64,000 nucleotides of DNA from positions 915,859 to 979,858 of the forward strand of contig JAMPHF010000001.1 of assembly GCA_023663525.1 (NCBI GenBank), written 5' to 3'. Positions 9,152 through 18,044 of this stretch are shown here, piece after piece. The notes below the pieces were generated by a model. That model was not told the origin of the DNA and did not search any database. It was given only the letters and a program-made list of their open reading frames with translations. Every line of letters starts with the position of its first letter. The first letter of the stretch is position 1. Origin of the DNA: Bacteroides sp. (GTDB lineage Bacteria > Bacteroidota > Bacteroidia > Bacteroidales > Muribaculaceae). Made by a program: the position numbers and the translations under genes.

Positions 9152-10207
9152 TCAAGCATCGAGAGTCCGGCGCAGATGACCCATCAGCTCACACGCATGA
9201 GCAAAATCGACGGGCGAACCGATGTCAATCCATGTCCCGTTGATCGGGAAATAGCTGACACGCTTCCCGGCGGCTATGGCGCGTTCAATCAGATCCGTGG
9301 CATCCGTGCGCTCACCAGGCCGGAGTGAGCGGAGAAGTTCGTTTGAGAATATATAGATACCGGCATTGGCATAGTAGGCATACGAAGGTTTCTCCTCAAG
9401 GGCAGTCACGCGAGTCCCATCCGTGTCAAGAATGGCGTAGGGGACCGAGACATTATACGGGACAGCGGCGATGGTTATGTCGGCTTTCTGCGCACGATGA
9501 TGGAGATACAGATCCTCGAACGATATGGTAGTGAGCAGGTCGGAATTCATGACTATCGTCTCCCCCTCGGGAGCTATGTCAACGAGAGCGGCAGAACCTA
9601 TCGTGCCGAGCGGACGATCCTCACGGACACATTTGACATTGACACCACCGACCGGCACTGCAAAATGCTCCTCAAGCTGCGAGGCGAGATAATTGACCGT
9701 CACACTGATGTCGGTGACGCCGACAGCGGCAAGGGCCTCAATATTGTAGTCGATAATCGCTTTCCCACCGATCTTCAGCAACGGTTTCGGGGTGGTGAGA
9801 GTCATCGGGCGAAGGCGTTCGCCCTTGCCTCCGGCCATGAGAATGGCACTGACCGGGAGAATGGTCTTGGTGACGCGGGTGTCGATTATCCGGCTTATCT
9901 TACCCTCCGAATCAAGGACGGGGATAAGTGAAAGACGGTGGCGGCGAAGCTCACGGAGAGTGTCGGGATTGACCGCATTTTCATTCAGATAACGGAAATC
10001 CCTGAACATGGCTTCAGAGACGGGTGCATGAAGGCTGACTCCGCGCAGCAGACTGCGGCGGACATCGCCGTCGGTAAGTGTGCCGACCATTCGTCCGGCA
10101 GACGTGGTCACAAGCAGTGTCATGACTCCTCCCGACAGTTCGTTCAGCCGGGCAAGAGCCTCAATGAGCGAGGCAGAGTCCTGTATGAGATGACGATCAA
10201 TCTCCAT
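9152..10207 (-). CDS. CBS-domain sugar-phosphate nucleotidyltransferase (PtmE-like)
   Basis: A 351-residue protein with two CBS motifs at about 1-115, then a nucleotidyltransferase domain with the signature LMAGGKGERLRPMTLTTPKP. This CBS-plus-transferase layout is that of PtmE, which makes GDP-glucosamine in the Campylobacter legionaminic acid pathway, and of related enzymes in surface-sugar clusters. It overlaps the cytidylyltransferase gene by 11 bp and follows a NeuC/LegG-like epimerase, which supports a role in nonulosonic acid synthesis. The nucleotide and sugar used cannot be read from the sequence alone. Confidence 0.78.
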   Translation of the reverse strand: MEIDRHLIQDSASLIEALARLNELSGGVMTLLVTTSAGRMVGTLTDGDVRRSLLRGVSLHAPVSEAMFRDFRYLNENAVNPDTLRELRRHRLSLIPVLDSEGKISRIIDTRVTKTILPVSAILMAGGKGERLRPMTLTTPKPLLKIGGKAIIDYNIEALAAVGVTDISVTVNYLASQLEEHFAVPVGGVNVKCVREDRPLGTIGSAALVDIAPEGETIVMNSDLLTTISFEDLYLHHRAQKADITIAAVPYNVSVPYAILDTDGTRVTALEEKPSYAYYANAGIYIFSNELLRSLRPGERTDATDLIERAIAAGKRVSYFPINGTWIDIGSPVDFAHACELMGHLRRTLDA

Positions 10208-10895
10208 GGGTCATCAATGTTTCAGTTATCATCCAGTCTATCGGGGTGTCGAGATCCACCGAACGAGAACGGGGCATTTCGTAGGGGATACGACGTGGAA
10301 ATTCTCCAAGAGCCATCTTCCGGATTGAGTCGGGGTTGATGACATAGACAGCACCATTGTATTGCCACGCTTTCGGGGCATCCTGGCGACGGGTGAAGTG
10401 TCCGTCGCCTTTTGAAATCATGAGCGTGCCGTCTGCACCGGTCTCAAAACAATCATAATACGGGTTGCAGGCGGCCTCAGTGACACTCACCACCATATCC
10501 GTTTTGTCATTATAGAGCTTCAGGCAGCCCGTCACATCCTCAACCGTGCGCATGGGTGAAGTCGGCTGCAACAGCACCACTTTGTCATATTCAATGCCGT
10601 TATTGTCAGCCCAGTCCATGACATCGAGAATCACCTCACGCGAGCCTGTGCGGTCGCCGCCGAGCGATTCGGGGCGGCGATAGTTGACAGGAAGCCCGGT
10701 AGCCTCAGCCACCTCGCGGATTTCGTCATCGTCAGTCGAGACTATGATGTGAGAATCGGGAGCGATTGAGCGCGCCACTTCGATGGAATAGTTTATGAGG
10801 GGTTTCCCACACAGTTCCTTGATGTTCTTGCGGGGAATACCCTTGCTGCCACCACGCGCAGGGATGATGAACAGAGCGTTGTCAGTCAATGTCAT
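10197..10895 (-). CDS. Acylneuraminate cytidylyltransferase (NeuA/LegF-like)
   Basis: Activates a nonulosonic acid (sialic, legionaminic or similar) as its CMP-sugar. The N-terminal motif IIPARGGSKGIPRKNI is diagnostic, with later family segments LLQPTSPMRT and RRQDAPKAWQYNGAVYVI. The frame continues to a TTG at 10922, but the ATG at 10895 places the start 10 residues before the motif and was preferred; it gives 232 residues. The gene overlaps both neighbours, which indicates tight coupling. KdsB-type and NeuA-type enzymes are related; the PTSPMRT and QYNGAVY features favour the NeuA/LegF group. Confidence 0.85.
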   Translation of the reverse strand: MTLTDNALFIIPARGGSKGIPRKNIKELCGKPLINYSIEVARSIAPDSHIIVSTDDDEIREVAEATGLPVNYRRPESLGGDRTGSREVILDVMDWADNNGIEYDKVVLLQPTSPMRTVEDVTGCLKLYNDKTDMVVSVTEAACNPYYDCFETGADGTLMISKGDGHFTRRQDAPKAWQYNGAVYVINPDSIRKMALGEFPRRIPYEMPRSRSVDLDTPIDWMITETLMTHGD

Positions 10896-12048
10896 AGAAT
10901 CTTTTTCTTCGGAGAGTTTCAATTGGGGTTTCGGCTATCGCCTTGACCATCATCGGGAGGGTGTCGGGTCTGAAATACGGGTTCTCGGCTACTCGGGCCA
11001 GTCGTTGCCACTGCGGTGAGAGTGCTTTCTCTATGGCTGCGGCTATCCCGTCGGCCGTGTCATCGCTATGTATGACACTCATGCCACGCATACGACCGCT
11101 CTGACGGATGCCGATGTCAACCGTCGGGATTCCCATTGACGGAACCTCGACAATGCCACTCGACGAGTTGCCCACAACCGCACTCACACATCGGAGAGCC
11201 GAGAGATAACGCTTCTTGCCGAGCGAGGGAATCACGCGCACACGCCCCGGCCAACGATGACCGTAGGCTTCGATACGCTCGATTATGACACGCCCACGCG
11301 CATCATTGTTGGGATATGTGATGATTACATTCGATGACGGGAATCTGTCCAATGCCTCAAGGAGTGCATCGCAACGGGCGGAAATGTCACCGTCATCAAG
11401 CGTCGCCGGATGATAGGTAACGAGCAATGACCCTTCAGGTAGAGTCATGCCGACTGACTTCTCAAGCTCCCGGTGGCTCATCAGCGACTCGTGCTTGATG
11501 TTGTAGACACCGATAGCACCGGTGTTGATGACCCGCTCCGGGTACTCACCCATCGCAATCACGCGCCTGCGATACGCTTCGGTGGCCGTCAGATGCAGCG
11601 AGGCCATCTTGGTGATGGCATGGCGGATGCTGTCGTCAACAGCTCCTTCCGAAATCTCTCCTCCGGCTATATGGACAATGGGAATGCGGAGCATGAGCGC
11701 GGCGGTCGCCGTCGCAAGCATCTCGAACCGGTCGCCGAGGATGACAATCAGGTCCGGCTTTTCCCTTTCCATGACGGTCGCCATCCCGGTCATACACTCG
11801 GCCATGGCTTTGACTGTCCCGAGCGGTGAGTCAGTTGTCTCCGCCATCGGGACAATCACCGGATGAGTGAATCCGTCAGCAATGATTTCATCAATCGTGT
11901 GACCGTAGCGGTCGCTGAGGTGCATGTTGGTGACATAGATGTTAACCCGGCAGTCATCACGCGCGGAAAGTTCGCGGGCCACACCGCTGAGGAGTCCCCA
12001 ATCGGCACGTGTGCCTGTCGCCACCGCTATTTTCCTTATTCCCGACAT
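10882..12048 (-). CDS. Hydrolysing NDP-N-acetylglucosamine 2-epimerase (NeuC/LegG-like)
   Basis: Releases and epimerises the sugar from a UDP- or GDP-linked HexNAc to give a ManNAc-type precursor of nonulosonic acids. Family motifs are ATGTRADWGLL at the N-terminus, LGDRFEML, HIAGGEISEGAVDDSIRHA and GNSSSGIVEVPSMGIPTVDI. The start at 12048 places the first motif 7 residues in; an ATG at 12063 is an alternative, and the longer open frame to 12156 overlaps yggS. The neighbouring PtmE-like enzyme suggests a GDP-linked substrate as in LegG, but this is inference. Confidence 0.85.
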   Translation of the reverse strand: MSGIRKIAVATGTRADWGLLSGVARELSARDDCRVNIYVTNMHLSDRYGHTIDEIIADGFTHPVIVPMAETTDSPLGTVKAMAECMTGMATVMEREKPDLIVILGDRFEMLATATAALMLRIPIVHIAGGEISEGAVDDSIRHAITKMASLHLTATEAYRRRVIAMGEYPERVINTGAIGVYNIKHESLMSHRELEKSVGMTLPEGSLLVTYHPATLDDGDISARCDALLEALDRFPSSNVIITYPNNDARGRVIIERIEAYGHRWPGRVRVIPSLGKKRYLSALRCVSAVVGNSSSGIVEVPSMGIPTVDIGIRQSGRMRGMSVIHSDDTADGIAAAIEKALSPQWQRLARVAENPYFRPDTLPMMVKAIAETPIETLRRKRFYDID

Positions 12049-12080
12049 ATCCTGATTATACATTTTATGTGACACACATT

Positions 12081-12749
12081 CTAATATTCCCTCTCGCCGA
12101 AGATTGAAGTCCCGACACGAATCATGGTGCTGCCCTCCTCCACTGCTATCGGCCAATCATGGCTCATGCCCATGCTGACAATCGAAAACGTTGGCGAGTC
12201 GGCGAATATGCCTGACTTCAGACTGTCGAACGTGCTGCGGATCTCGCGGAAATCCTCCCGTATACGCTCCTCATCATCAACATTTGAAGCCATCCCCATG
12301 ACACCACGTATCTCAGTGGCTTTCAGTGAGGCAAGCAATTCGGGAGTGACAAATGCCATGAGTTCATCGGGAGTAAAACCGAATTTCGTTTCCTCCTTGG
12401 CCACATGGAGCTGAAGCAGCACACCGACTTGCCGTCCGGCCTTGAAAGCCTCATCATCGACTGCCCGAAGCAATTTTTCGGAATCAATGCTCTGGATAAG
12501 GGAGGCATGGGCGACCACCTTGCGCACCTTGTTGGTCTGAAGATGACCGATGAAATGCCAGTCAATGTCATCGGGAAGTCCACCGGTCTTTGCCTCAAGT
12601 TCGAGCGCACGGCTCTCGCCAAACACCCGTTGTCCGGCATTATACGCTTCCATCAATGCCTCGGCAGGATGGAATTTCGACACGGCGACAAGTTCCACAT
12701 CCTCAGGGATAGACTTGCGCAACTCAATCAGTCGGCGGCTTATTGACAT
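12081..12749 (-). CDS. YggS family pyridoxal phosphate homeostasis protein
   Basis: A 222-residue single-domain alanine-racemase-like barrel that binds PLP and helps balance vitamin B6 pools. The PLP lysine lies in VELVAVSKFHPAEAL near residue 25. Further family segments are WHFIGHLQTNK and SMGMSHDWPIAVEEGSTMIRVGTSIFG at the C-terminus. It sits 14 bp downstream of the DUF4494 gene and just upstream of the nucleotide-sugar genes, apparently in one transcript. Confidence 0.9.
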   Translation of the reverse strand: MSISRRLIELRKSIPEDVELVAVSKFHPAEALMEAYNAGQRVFGESRALELEAKTGGLPDDIDWHFIGHLQTNKVRKVVAHASLIQSIDSEKLLRAVDDEAFKAGRQVGVLLQLHVAKEETKFGFTPDELMAFVTPELLASLKATEIRGVMGMASNVDDEERIREDFREIRSTFDSLKSGIFADSPTFSIVSMGMSHDWPIAVEEGSTMIRVGTSIFGEREY

Positions 12750-12763
12750 TTTTTCCTGATTCT

Positions 12764-13210
12764 TTATGCTTCCTTCTTCTCTCCGCTCAAATCAGCGTCA
12801 TAAACATCCATGATGAGGGTTTCCTGAATGGTATTGATTTCAAAATCAGCCATCGTACCTTTCATTCCCTCCATGAAGTTATCGTATGCCTCCTTGAAGT
12901 TGTCGGCAGAGACAAGTATCTGGGAAATCGACTTTTTCTCTACTGCGGTCTTTTCATCGAGAGTGATGAAAGCCACCTTGACGAGATACCATTTGTCGCC
13001 TGTGTGCTCACGGAAAATCTCGGCAATTTTCGTACGTTTCACAGCCGATACCGAAAATTCGGAAGTGAAATGTGAGATTTCCTCCGAGATGCGGGCCTCA
13101 GCCTCCGTGAATGATAGTGCATCGACCATATATGCTTCTGTAACTTTCTTGATGGAGCCGTTTTCCATCGTCTTATCATAACGGACTTTAGTTTCAAACC
13201 AGTTTGCCAT
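12764..13210 (-). CDS. DUF4494 family protein
   Basis: A 148-residue soluble protein recognised as the Bacteroidota family DUF4494 by its start (MANWFETKVRYDKT) and by YMVDALSFTEAEARI and WYLVKVAFITLDEKT. No signal peptide or membrane segment is present and no function is known. It is the first gene behind the promoter at 13284-13315 and is followed closely by yggS, a conserved pairing in related genomes as far as I recall. Confidence 0.8.
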   Translation of the reverse strand: MANWFETKVRYDKTMENGSIKKVTEAYMVDALSFTEAEARISEEISHFTSEFSVSAVKRTKIAEIFREHTGDKWYLVKVAFITLDEKTAVEKKSISQILVSADNFKEAYDNFMEGMKGTMADFEINTIQETLIMDVYDADLSGEKKEA

Positions 13211-13283
13211 TATTGTTTCCTGTGTATTCGTGTGTATATGAATTTATTTTTCACATGTCTTTCCCTTACTCCGGAAAGACATG

Positions 13284-13315
13284 CAAAGTTAGATAAAATG
13301 TGTGAAATATACAAT
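13284..13315 (-). promoter_or_regulatory. Promoter for the DUF4494-yggS-nucleotide sugar operon
   Basis: On the minus strand the -7 box TAACTTTG lies at 13291-13284 and a -33 box ATTG at 13315-13312, 20 bp apart. Transcription would start near 13277, giving a leader of about 65 nt before the DUF4494 start at 13210. Confidence 0.6.
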
Positions 13316-13452
13316 CTGTCGGCAAGCGTCAAGTTCGATCGGACGACACGTCTCCAACGAAAAAATCGCATTTCATGCCTGAAGCTCCATCCTCCACGAA
13401 CTATCACGGTTTTATCTACGTTATAAACATATAGAACCAATAAAAAAACATC

Positions 13453-13842
13453 ATGCATCAACGTCAACTAACATTCGGTGAGGCTGTCCAGAGAGCACTC
13501 ACCGTAAACTATTGCAATTTTACAGGACGCTCATCACGGTCGGAATTCTGGTGGTTCATGCTGTTCGGTATTATCGTGAGCTGTGTGGTCAGCATACTTT
13601 TCGCCTGGAGCGACACACTTGAATATATTGTCAACGGACTCGTCAGTCTGTTCTTCATCCTGCCATCGCTCGGTTTAGCCATCAGACGTATGCACGACAC
13701 CGGTCGCTCCGGATGGTGGATCTTGGTAAACCTCGTTCCCTTAGTAGGGTGGATCATATACCTCTACTTCGCTGCGCAGGACAGTCAGCCCATGACCAAC
13801 AAATGGGGTCTCGTCCCCAACATTTCCGATAGCTGGAATTAA
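13453..13842 (+). CDS. DUF805 family inner-membrane protein
   Basis: A 129-residue integral membrane protein of the DUF805 family. The start has the typical TFGEAVQRAL and NFTGRSSRSEFWWF segments, followed by hydrophobic stretches at about 33-52 and 60-78 and the conserved RRMHDTGRSGWW loop, then a last hydrophobic segment ending in YLYFAAQDS. Function is unknown. It stands alone, divergent from the DUF4494 operon and just before the restriction-modification genes. Confidence 0.88.
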   Translation: MHQRQLTFGEAVQRALTVNYCNFTGRSSRSEFWWFMLFGIIVSCVVSILFAWSDTLEYIVNGLVSLFFILPSLGLAIRRMHDTGRSGWWILVNLVPLVGWIIYLYFAAQDSQPMTNKWGLVPNISDSWN

Positions 13843-14003
13843 GGGAGTATCGATGGTCGTCAACGTGGCTTTAGAGGAGGTTAAATAATCCGTCAATCTA
13901 GAAATATCTAAATCCATATCAACGGAGTGTAGTCCAAGTGATTACATTCCGTTTCGCTTATTAATAAATGTAAACAGATTAATTGAAATTGATTTATTTT
14001 CGT

Positions 14004-14011
14004 TATATTTG
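14004..14011 (+). promoter_or_regulatory. -7 box for the restriction-modification operon
   Basis: TATATTTG matches the Bacteroidota -7 consensus 86 bp before the restriction enzyme gene. An ATTG at 13982-13985, 18 bp upstream, is a weak -33 candidate. Confidence 0.5.
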
Positions 14012-14096
14012 CACCATATTTGAAACGTCCCTTAATGGGCGATGAGGCGACCCTTATTTCCCCCTATCTCCTGTTATGGGCTTTTAATCGGATATT

Positions 14097-14921
14097 ATGC
14101 CAACAACTGAAGCAATACGACTTATTATTTCAAACTTGATGAATCGCGTGATGGAAAAGGTTCTCGTTGTTGATCCTTTCATCCCTGAGGAGCATCATGC
14201 GAAGAAACCTTTATATGCAGCATTGGTTCCTGATGAGATATTTAAAGGGTCTCATTTTGAGCGTAGATTTGTAACTCCTTTCGGCAACGTTTGGGAACAA
14301 CTCGCAGTTGCCGTTGCTGCCGTACATCATGGTGCCTGTTTTCAGGGGTATACCATAGAGGGCACTGTTGGCGAGACAAGCTTGAGGCGTATCCAAGAAG
14401 TTTTGAACCGTTTAGAGCATGGTACTAATGGCAAAAGAAAAGAAAAACCAAATTTGGGAAAAGAATTGGACTATGTATTAGCCGGAGGCGGAAACCCTAT
14501 TCCTGTGAGTGTAACTTGTGACATATATATTCCAAGTTCCTTGACTGGCAAGAATTATGCCTTTGAGCTTAAAGCCCCGTTACCAAATAGCGACCAAACA
14601 AAAGTTAGTAAGGAGAAGATGCTCAAGCTTCTTGCGATGAATGAGCATCCCATAGACTTTGCATATTATGCTTTAGTTTATAATCCTTACGGTTCCAAGG
14701 CTGACTATGCTTGGTCATATCCTAAACGATGGTTTAATATGACAGAGGATCCTTGCGTTCTCATAGGTGAGGAATTATGGGATTTGATTGGAGGTCAAGG
14801 CACATATCAAGACTTTATTTCCGAAATTAACAAACTTGGGAAAGAATACAAAGAAAAAATCTATCGAGATTACTTGAATATTCAGCCGACTGTTGGTTTC
14901 GACAATGATACGCTAAAATAA
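14097..14921 (+). CDS. TdeIII-type type II restriction endonuclease
   Basis: A 274-residue protein that resembles the TdeIII family, whose known members cut GGNCC. Visible family-like segments are GSHFERRFVTPFGNVWEQLA near residue 50, KELDYVLAGGGN near 125, and a possible PD-(D/E)xK core in CDIYIP followed by YAFELKAPLPNSDQTK, where Asp and E-L-K would form the metal site. The gene is clearly richer in A and T than its neighbours, which suggests transfer. It ends 4 bp before a cytosine methyltransferase gene. Family assignment is from recall of motifs and context; the GGNCC target is inferred. Confidence 0.75.
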   Translation: MPTTEAIRLIISNLMNRVMEKVLVVDPFIPEEHHAKKPLYAALVPDEIFKGSHFERRFVTPFGNVWEQLAVAVAAVHHGACFQGYTIEGTVGETSLRRIQEVLNRLEHGTNGKRKEKPNLGKELDYVLAGGGNPIPVSVTCDIYIPSSLTGKNYAFELKAPLPNSDQTKVSKEKMLKLLAMNEHPIDFAYYALVYNPYGSKADYAWSYPKRWFNMTEDPCVLIGEELWDLIGGQGTYQDFISEINKLGKEYKEKIYRDYLNIQPTVGFDNDTLK

Positions 14922-14925
14922 ATTT

Positions 14926-16497
14926 ATGTTCACATTTATTGACCTATTTGCTGGCATTGGAGGATTCCGTCAAGCCCTTACTGATGTTGGAGGAAAATGT
15001 ATCGGGTTCAGTGAAATTGCACCTGATGCAATTAATTCGTATTGTCAAAATTACAATGAATCCGATTCTGCTAATCTTGGCGATATAACTAAATTACGCA
15101 GTCTTCCTCAGCATGATTTTCTTACTGCGGGCGTTCCGTGCCAAAGTTGGTCTATAGCTGGAAAAAATTTAGGATTTGATGATGATAGAGGCCAATTATG
15201 GAATGACACATTATTCCTTTTGAATCAAGCACAACCTAAAGCATTTATTTTTGAAAATGTTAAAGGTTTAGCTGACCCGCGTAATGCCACCGCTCTGGAG
15301 TATATAATGAAACGCATTAAGGAAGCCGGCTATTACGCTCATAAATATGTCCTTAACTCATTTGACTATGGCGTAGCTCAAAATAGAGTAAGAATATACA
15401 TAATTGGATTTAAGGATTATAAAGCCTATTCTAAATTTAGATTACCCAAGAAAAAATCAGGTGCTACTCGTCTGTGTGACGTGATAGATGGTTGTACATC
15501 AATCCCATCTTCTAGCTCTGTGAATTGTTCGCGGTGGAGTTTGTCATGTAGCGAAGATGGGCTTAATGATTATTTTTTGTTTAATGATCTCAGAAATGGG
15601 CATAGTACTGTACATTCATGGGATATTAAAGACACTACCATAAAACAAAAAAATATTTGTACGCTTATCTTAGGAAATCGTCGTAAAAAATTGTATGGTC
15701 CTCTGGATGGAAACCCATTGTCTCTTCCACAAATTCAGTCCATAGATAAAAGTATCTCCCAAAAAGACATCGATGAACTTATAGATTTGGGAATCTTGAA
15801 GCGTGTCGCTTATCGCTACGAGGTTAAAAAAATCTGCGATTGCTTTACTGAAGAACAACAAATTGTGCTTGGATTTAATTCCAGTGGTTACATAAATGTT
15901 GATGAAGTAAAGACAAATCGTTCTCTTAAACTCAAACGTATTAAACTTGTAGAAACTTTACAAGTCTTGGAGAGTATGGGTGTCGTTGAATGCGTTGAAT
16001 ATCGTTATGACTTCCGCAACACAAAAATTAGTACTGGCCTTAACGGCGTTAATCGTATTTTTCTTCCTACCTCCAACATCTTCCCTACATTAGTAGCCTC
16101 TGACAGTAATGATTTTATAACTACTGTTTCTATTTGCGCTGACAATCCTAGCGATTTTAAACAACAGTTTTTGGATAAAGTCTATTTCCCTGGCAATTTC
16201 CGTAAAATCAGTAAGCAAGAAGCTTGTAAAATCCAAGGATTTTCACCCAATTTCATTTTGCCCGAAAGTCGTGCTCGATGGATGAAATTAATCGGCAATA
16301 GTGTTTCAGTGCCTGTAATTAGACAACTGGCACAAGCTGTTCTACAGACTGGTGCTCTGGGAGAGTCTTATATTTCATCATCTTTCGAAAGCGAAGTTGA
16401 TACTGATAATCATACTAATATTCAGCCTTCACTATTTGATTTTGACGAAGTTAATGATGGAAATCGACCTTGGGTTGCAACTTCTATTTATCCTTGA
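14926..16497 (+). CDS. DNA (cytosine-5-)-methyltransferase
   Basis: Protects host DNA from the adjacent restriction enzyme by C5 methylation. Ordered C5-MTase motifs are all present: motif I FIDLFAGIGGFRQAL, motif IV GVPCQSWS with catalytic Cys72, motif VI FENVKGL, motif VIII QNRVRIYIIGF, then a long target-recognition region (about 185-400), and motifs IX-X QGFSPNFILP and LIGNSVSVPVI. At 523 residues it is long for the family because of the recognition region, which contains a helix-rich stretch around 265-350. No vsr gene or mobility gene accompanies the pair. Confidence 0.93.
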   Translation: MFTFIDLFAGIGGFRQALTDVGGKCIGFSEIAPDAINSYCQNYNESDSANLGDITKLRSLPQHDFLTAGVPCQSWSIAGKNLGFDDDRGQLWNDTLFLLNQAQPKAFIFENVKGLADPRNATALEYIMKRIKEAGYYAHKYVLNSFDYGVAQNRVRIYIIGFKDYKAYSKFRLPKKKSGATRLCDVIDGCTSIPSSSSVNCSRWSLSCSEDGLNDYFLFNDLRNGHSTVHSWDIKDTTIKQKNICTLILGNRRKKLYGPLDGNPLSLPQIQSIDKSISQKDIDELIDLGILKRVAYRYEVKKICDCFTEEQQIVLGFNSSGYINVDEVKTNRSLKLKRIKLVETLQVLESMGVVECVEYRYDFRNTKISTGLNGVNRIFLPTSNIFPTLVASDSNDFITTVSICADNPSDFKQQFLDKVYFPGNFRKISKQEACKIQGFSPNFILPESRARWMKLIGNSVSVPVIRQLAQAVLQTGALGESYISSSFESEVDTDNHTNIQPSLFDFDEVNDGNRPWVATSIYP

Positions 16498-16631
16498 AAT
16501 TAATGCTTACACTTTATCAAGATAGTTAGAGATTGATAAAGAAGTTTTCATATTTGGAACACATCATCATATATACCTGAATATTAGATTACGTTACATT
16601 TGAGGAAGTCACATCAAAAAGCCGCCACGCT

Positions 16632-16663
16632 GTTGTGGAATATGTGTTTTTTGACTAATTTTG
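16632..16663 (+). promoter_or_regulatory. Promoter for DUF3822-rsmD
   Basis: A -33-like GTTG at 16632-16635 and a -7 box TAATTTTG at 16656-16663 are spaced by 20 bp, ending 20 bp before the ATG at 16684. Confidence 0.55.
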
Positions 16664-16683
16664 CCTCTGTAAACGACCAATGA

Positions 16684-17502
16684 ATGACAAACGGAGCTTT
16701 AAGTGAACGGATAGAGAATCCTGAGATGTGGAATCTGCTGCTGCGCCTCAGCCATGACGCGCTTCATGCGGTGGTATACTCCATCGTCGAGGACAATTCG
16801 CTGATCTACGAACGTTTTACCCTTGATTCTGAACCCGCATCGTGGATTGCGGAGATTCAAAATGTGATTTACGACAATCCGGCTCTCCTCAGTGATTTTC
16901 GCCGTGTCTACTGCGAAGTGGAGACCCGCGACTATACGATAGTCCCCTCTGTGTGTGCCACGGATGAATCTCACAGACTCCTTTTTGACGCAGCATTTCC
17001 GGCGAGCGGACTCGAAATGTGGACTGACGGAACCGGCACGCTCAACGGACTCGTCATCAGCGGAATCGATCCCACTCTGAGGGGCTTCATCAACCGCACG
17101 TTCCAGCGCGTGACAATCATCAGCCACATTGCAGCCTTGTGTCGCTATGCAGCCGTGAACCACGGCAACAAGGTGAAGATGATAGCCAATTTCCGCAGCA
17201 ATTCTCTTGACGTGGTCGTGACCGACGGCCGGCGGCTGCTTCTGGCCAACACTTTCTCATTCACCGATACTGATGATGCCGTCTATTATCTCCTTGCCAC
17301 ACGCAAGCAGCTCGGGCTGGACGCGATGAGCGATGAATTGCTCCTTGCCGGTGACCATAATATCCGTGAAGGAATCACGCCAAAGCTGCGCAGCTTCGTC
17401 AGCCGCGTCATGCCGATAATATTCCCTCCACAGATGTTCAAAGCCGGCAAAAACGCCATGCTTGCTCCATTTGATCTTATAACACTACCTGTATGCGAAT
17501 AA
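16684..17502 (+). CDS. DUF3822 family protein
   Basis: A 272-residue cytoplasmic protein of the Bacteroidota family DUF3822, which has an ASKHA-like ATPase-related fold as far as is known. Recognisable segments are LLLRLSHDALHAVVYS, KVKMIANFRSNSLDVVVTDG with LLLANTFSF, and DAVYYLLATRKQLGLD. The gene overlaps rsmD by 10 bp, a conserved pairing in this phylum, so a link to ribosome or RNA maturation is possible but unproven. Confidence 0.8.
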   Translation: MTNGALSERIENPEMWNLLLRLSHDALHAVVYSIVEDNSLIYERFTLDSEPASWIAEIQNVIYDNPALLSDFRRVYCEVETRDYTIVPSVCATDESHRLLFDAAFPASGLEMWTDGTGTLNGLVISGIDPTLRGFINRTFQRVTIISHIAALCRYAAVNHGNKVKMIANFRSNSLDVVVTDGRRLLLANTFSFTDTDDAVYYLLATRKQLGLDAMSDELLLAGDHNIREGITPKLRSFVSRVMPIIFPPQMFKAGKNAMLAPFDLITLPVCE

Positions 17503-18041
17503 TACGAGGAAAATACGGACGGCGACGTTTCAGTGTCCCGACCAATATCACCGCACGCCCTACCACTGACTTCGCGCGTGAAAACATATTCAACGTCATT
17601 GACAATCTTATTGATCTCGAAGGGAAAAAGTGCCTCGACCTTTTTGCCGGGACCGGTGCGGTCAGCTTCGAGCTTCTCTCGCGTGAGGCCGCGTCGGTGA
17701 CATCCGTTGAGAAATCACCCGTACAGGCCCGCTTCATCGAGAAAGTGAAACAGGAGCTTAACGACCGCAACCTGCATCTGATCAGGACAGACGCACTGCG
17801 CTTCATACGCGACTCGTCTTCAAGTTTCGACTTCGTATTTGCCGATCCTCCCTACGACCTTGAAGGTTTCGGTGACATTCCCGAAATGGTTCTCAACTCA
17901 CGGCTGCTCCATCCCGGAAGCATCTTCATCATCGAGCATTCAAAAAAATACGATTTTTCAAACCTCCCGAACTTCATAGACCACCGCGCCTACGGCTCCG
18001 TCAACTTCTCAATCTTCCAAATCCCGGAGTCAGGAAATTAA
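17493..18041 (+). CDS. rsmD: 16S rRNA (guanine(966)-N2)-methyltransferase RsmD
   Basis: Methylates G966 of 16S rRNA with SAM. The 182-residue protein has the RsmD start MRIIRGKYGRRRF, the RPTTDFAREN(I)FN segment, the SAM motif CLDLFAGTGAVSFELLSR and the catalytic DPPY (VFADPPYDLEGF). Length is normal. It is translationally coupled to the DUF3822 gene and converges on the tonB-like gene. Confidence 0.93.
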   Translation: MRIIRGKYGRRRFSVPTNITARPTTDFARENIFNVIDNLIDLEGKKCLDLFAGTGAVSFELLSREAASVTSVEKSPVQARFIEKVKQELNDRNLHLIRTDALRFIRDSSSSFDFVFADPPYDLEGFGDIPEMVLNSRLLHPGSIFIIEHSKKYDFSNLPNFIDHRAYGSVNFSIFQIPESGN

Positions 18042-18044
18042 CGA

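Noticed and set aside
10197..10895. KdsB-type CMP-Kdo synthetase
   Set aside because: The IIPARGGSKGIPRKNI start and the QYNGAVYVI segment, with the NeuC/LegG-like neighbour, fit the NeuA/LegF group instead.
13210..13467. Open frame of 85 codons upstream of DUF4494 on the minus strand
   Set aside because: It covers the promoter of the DUF4494 operon and the start of the DUF805 gene, and its composition does not look protein-like.
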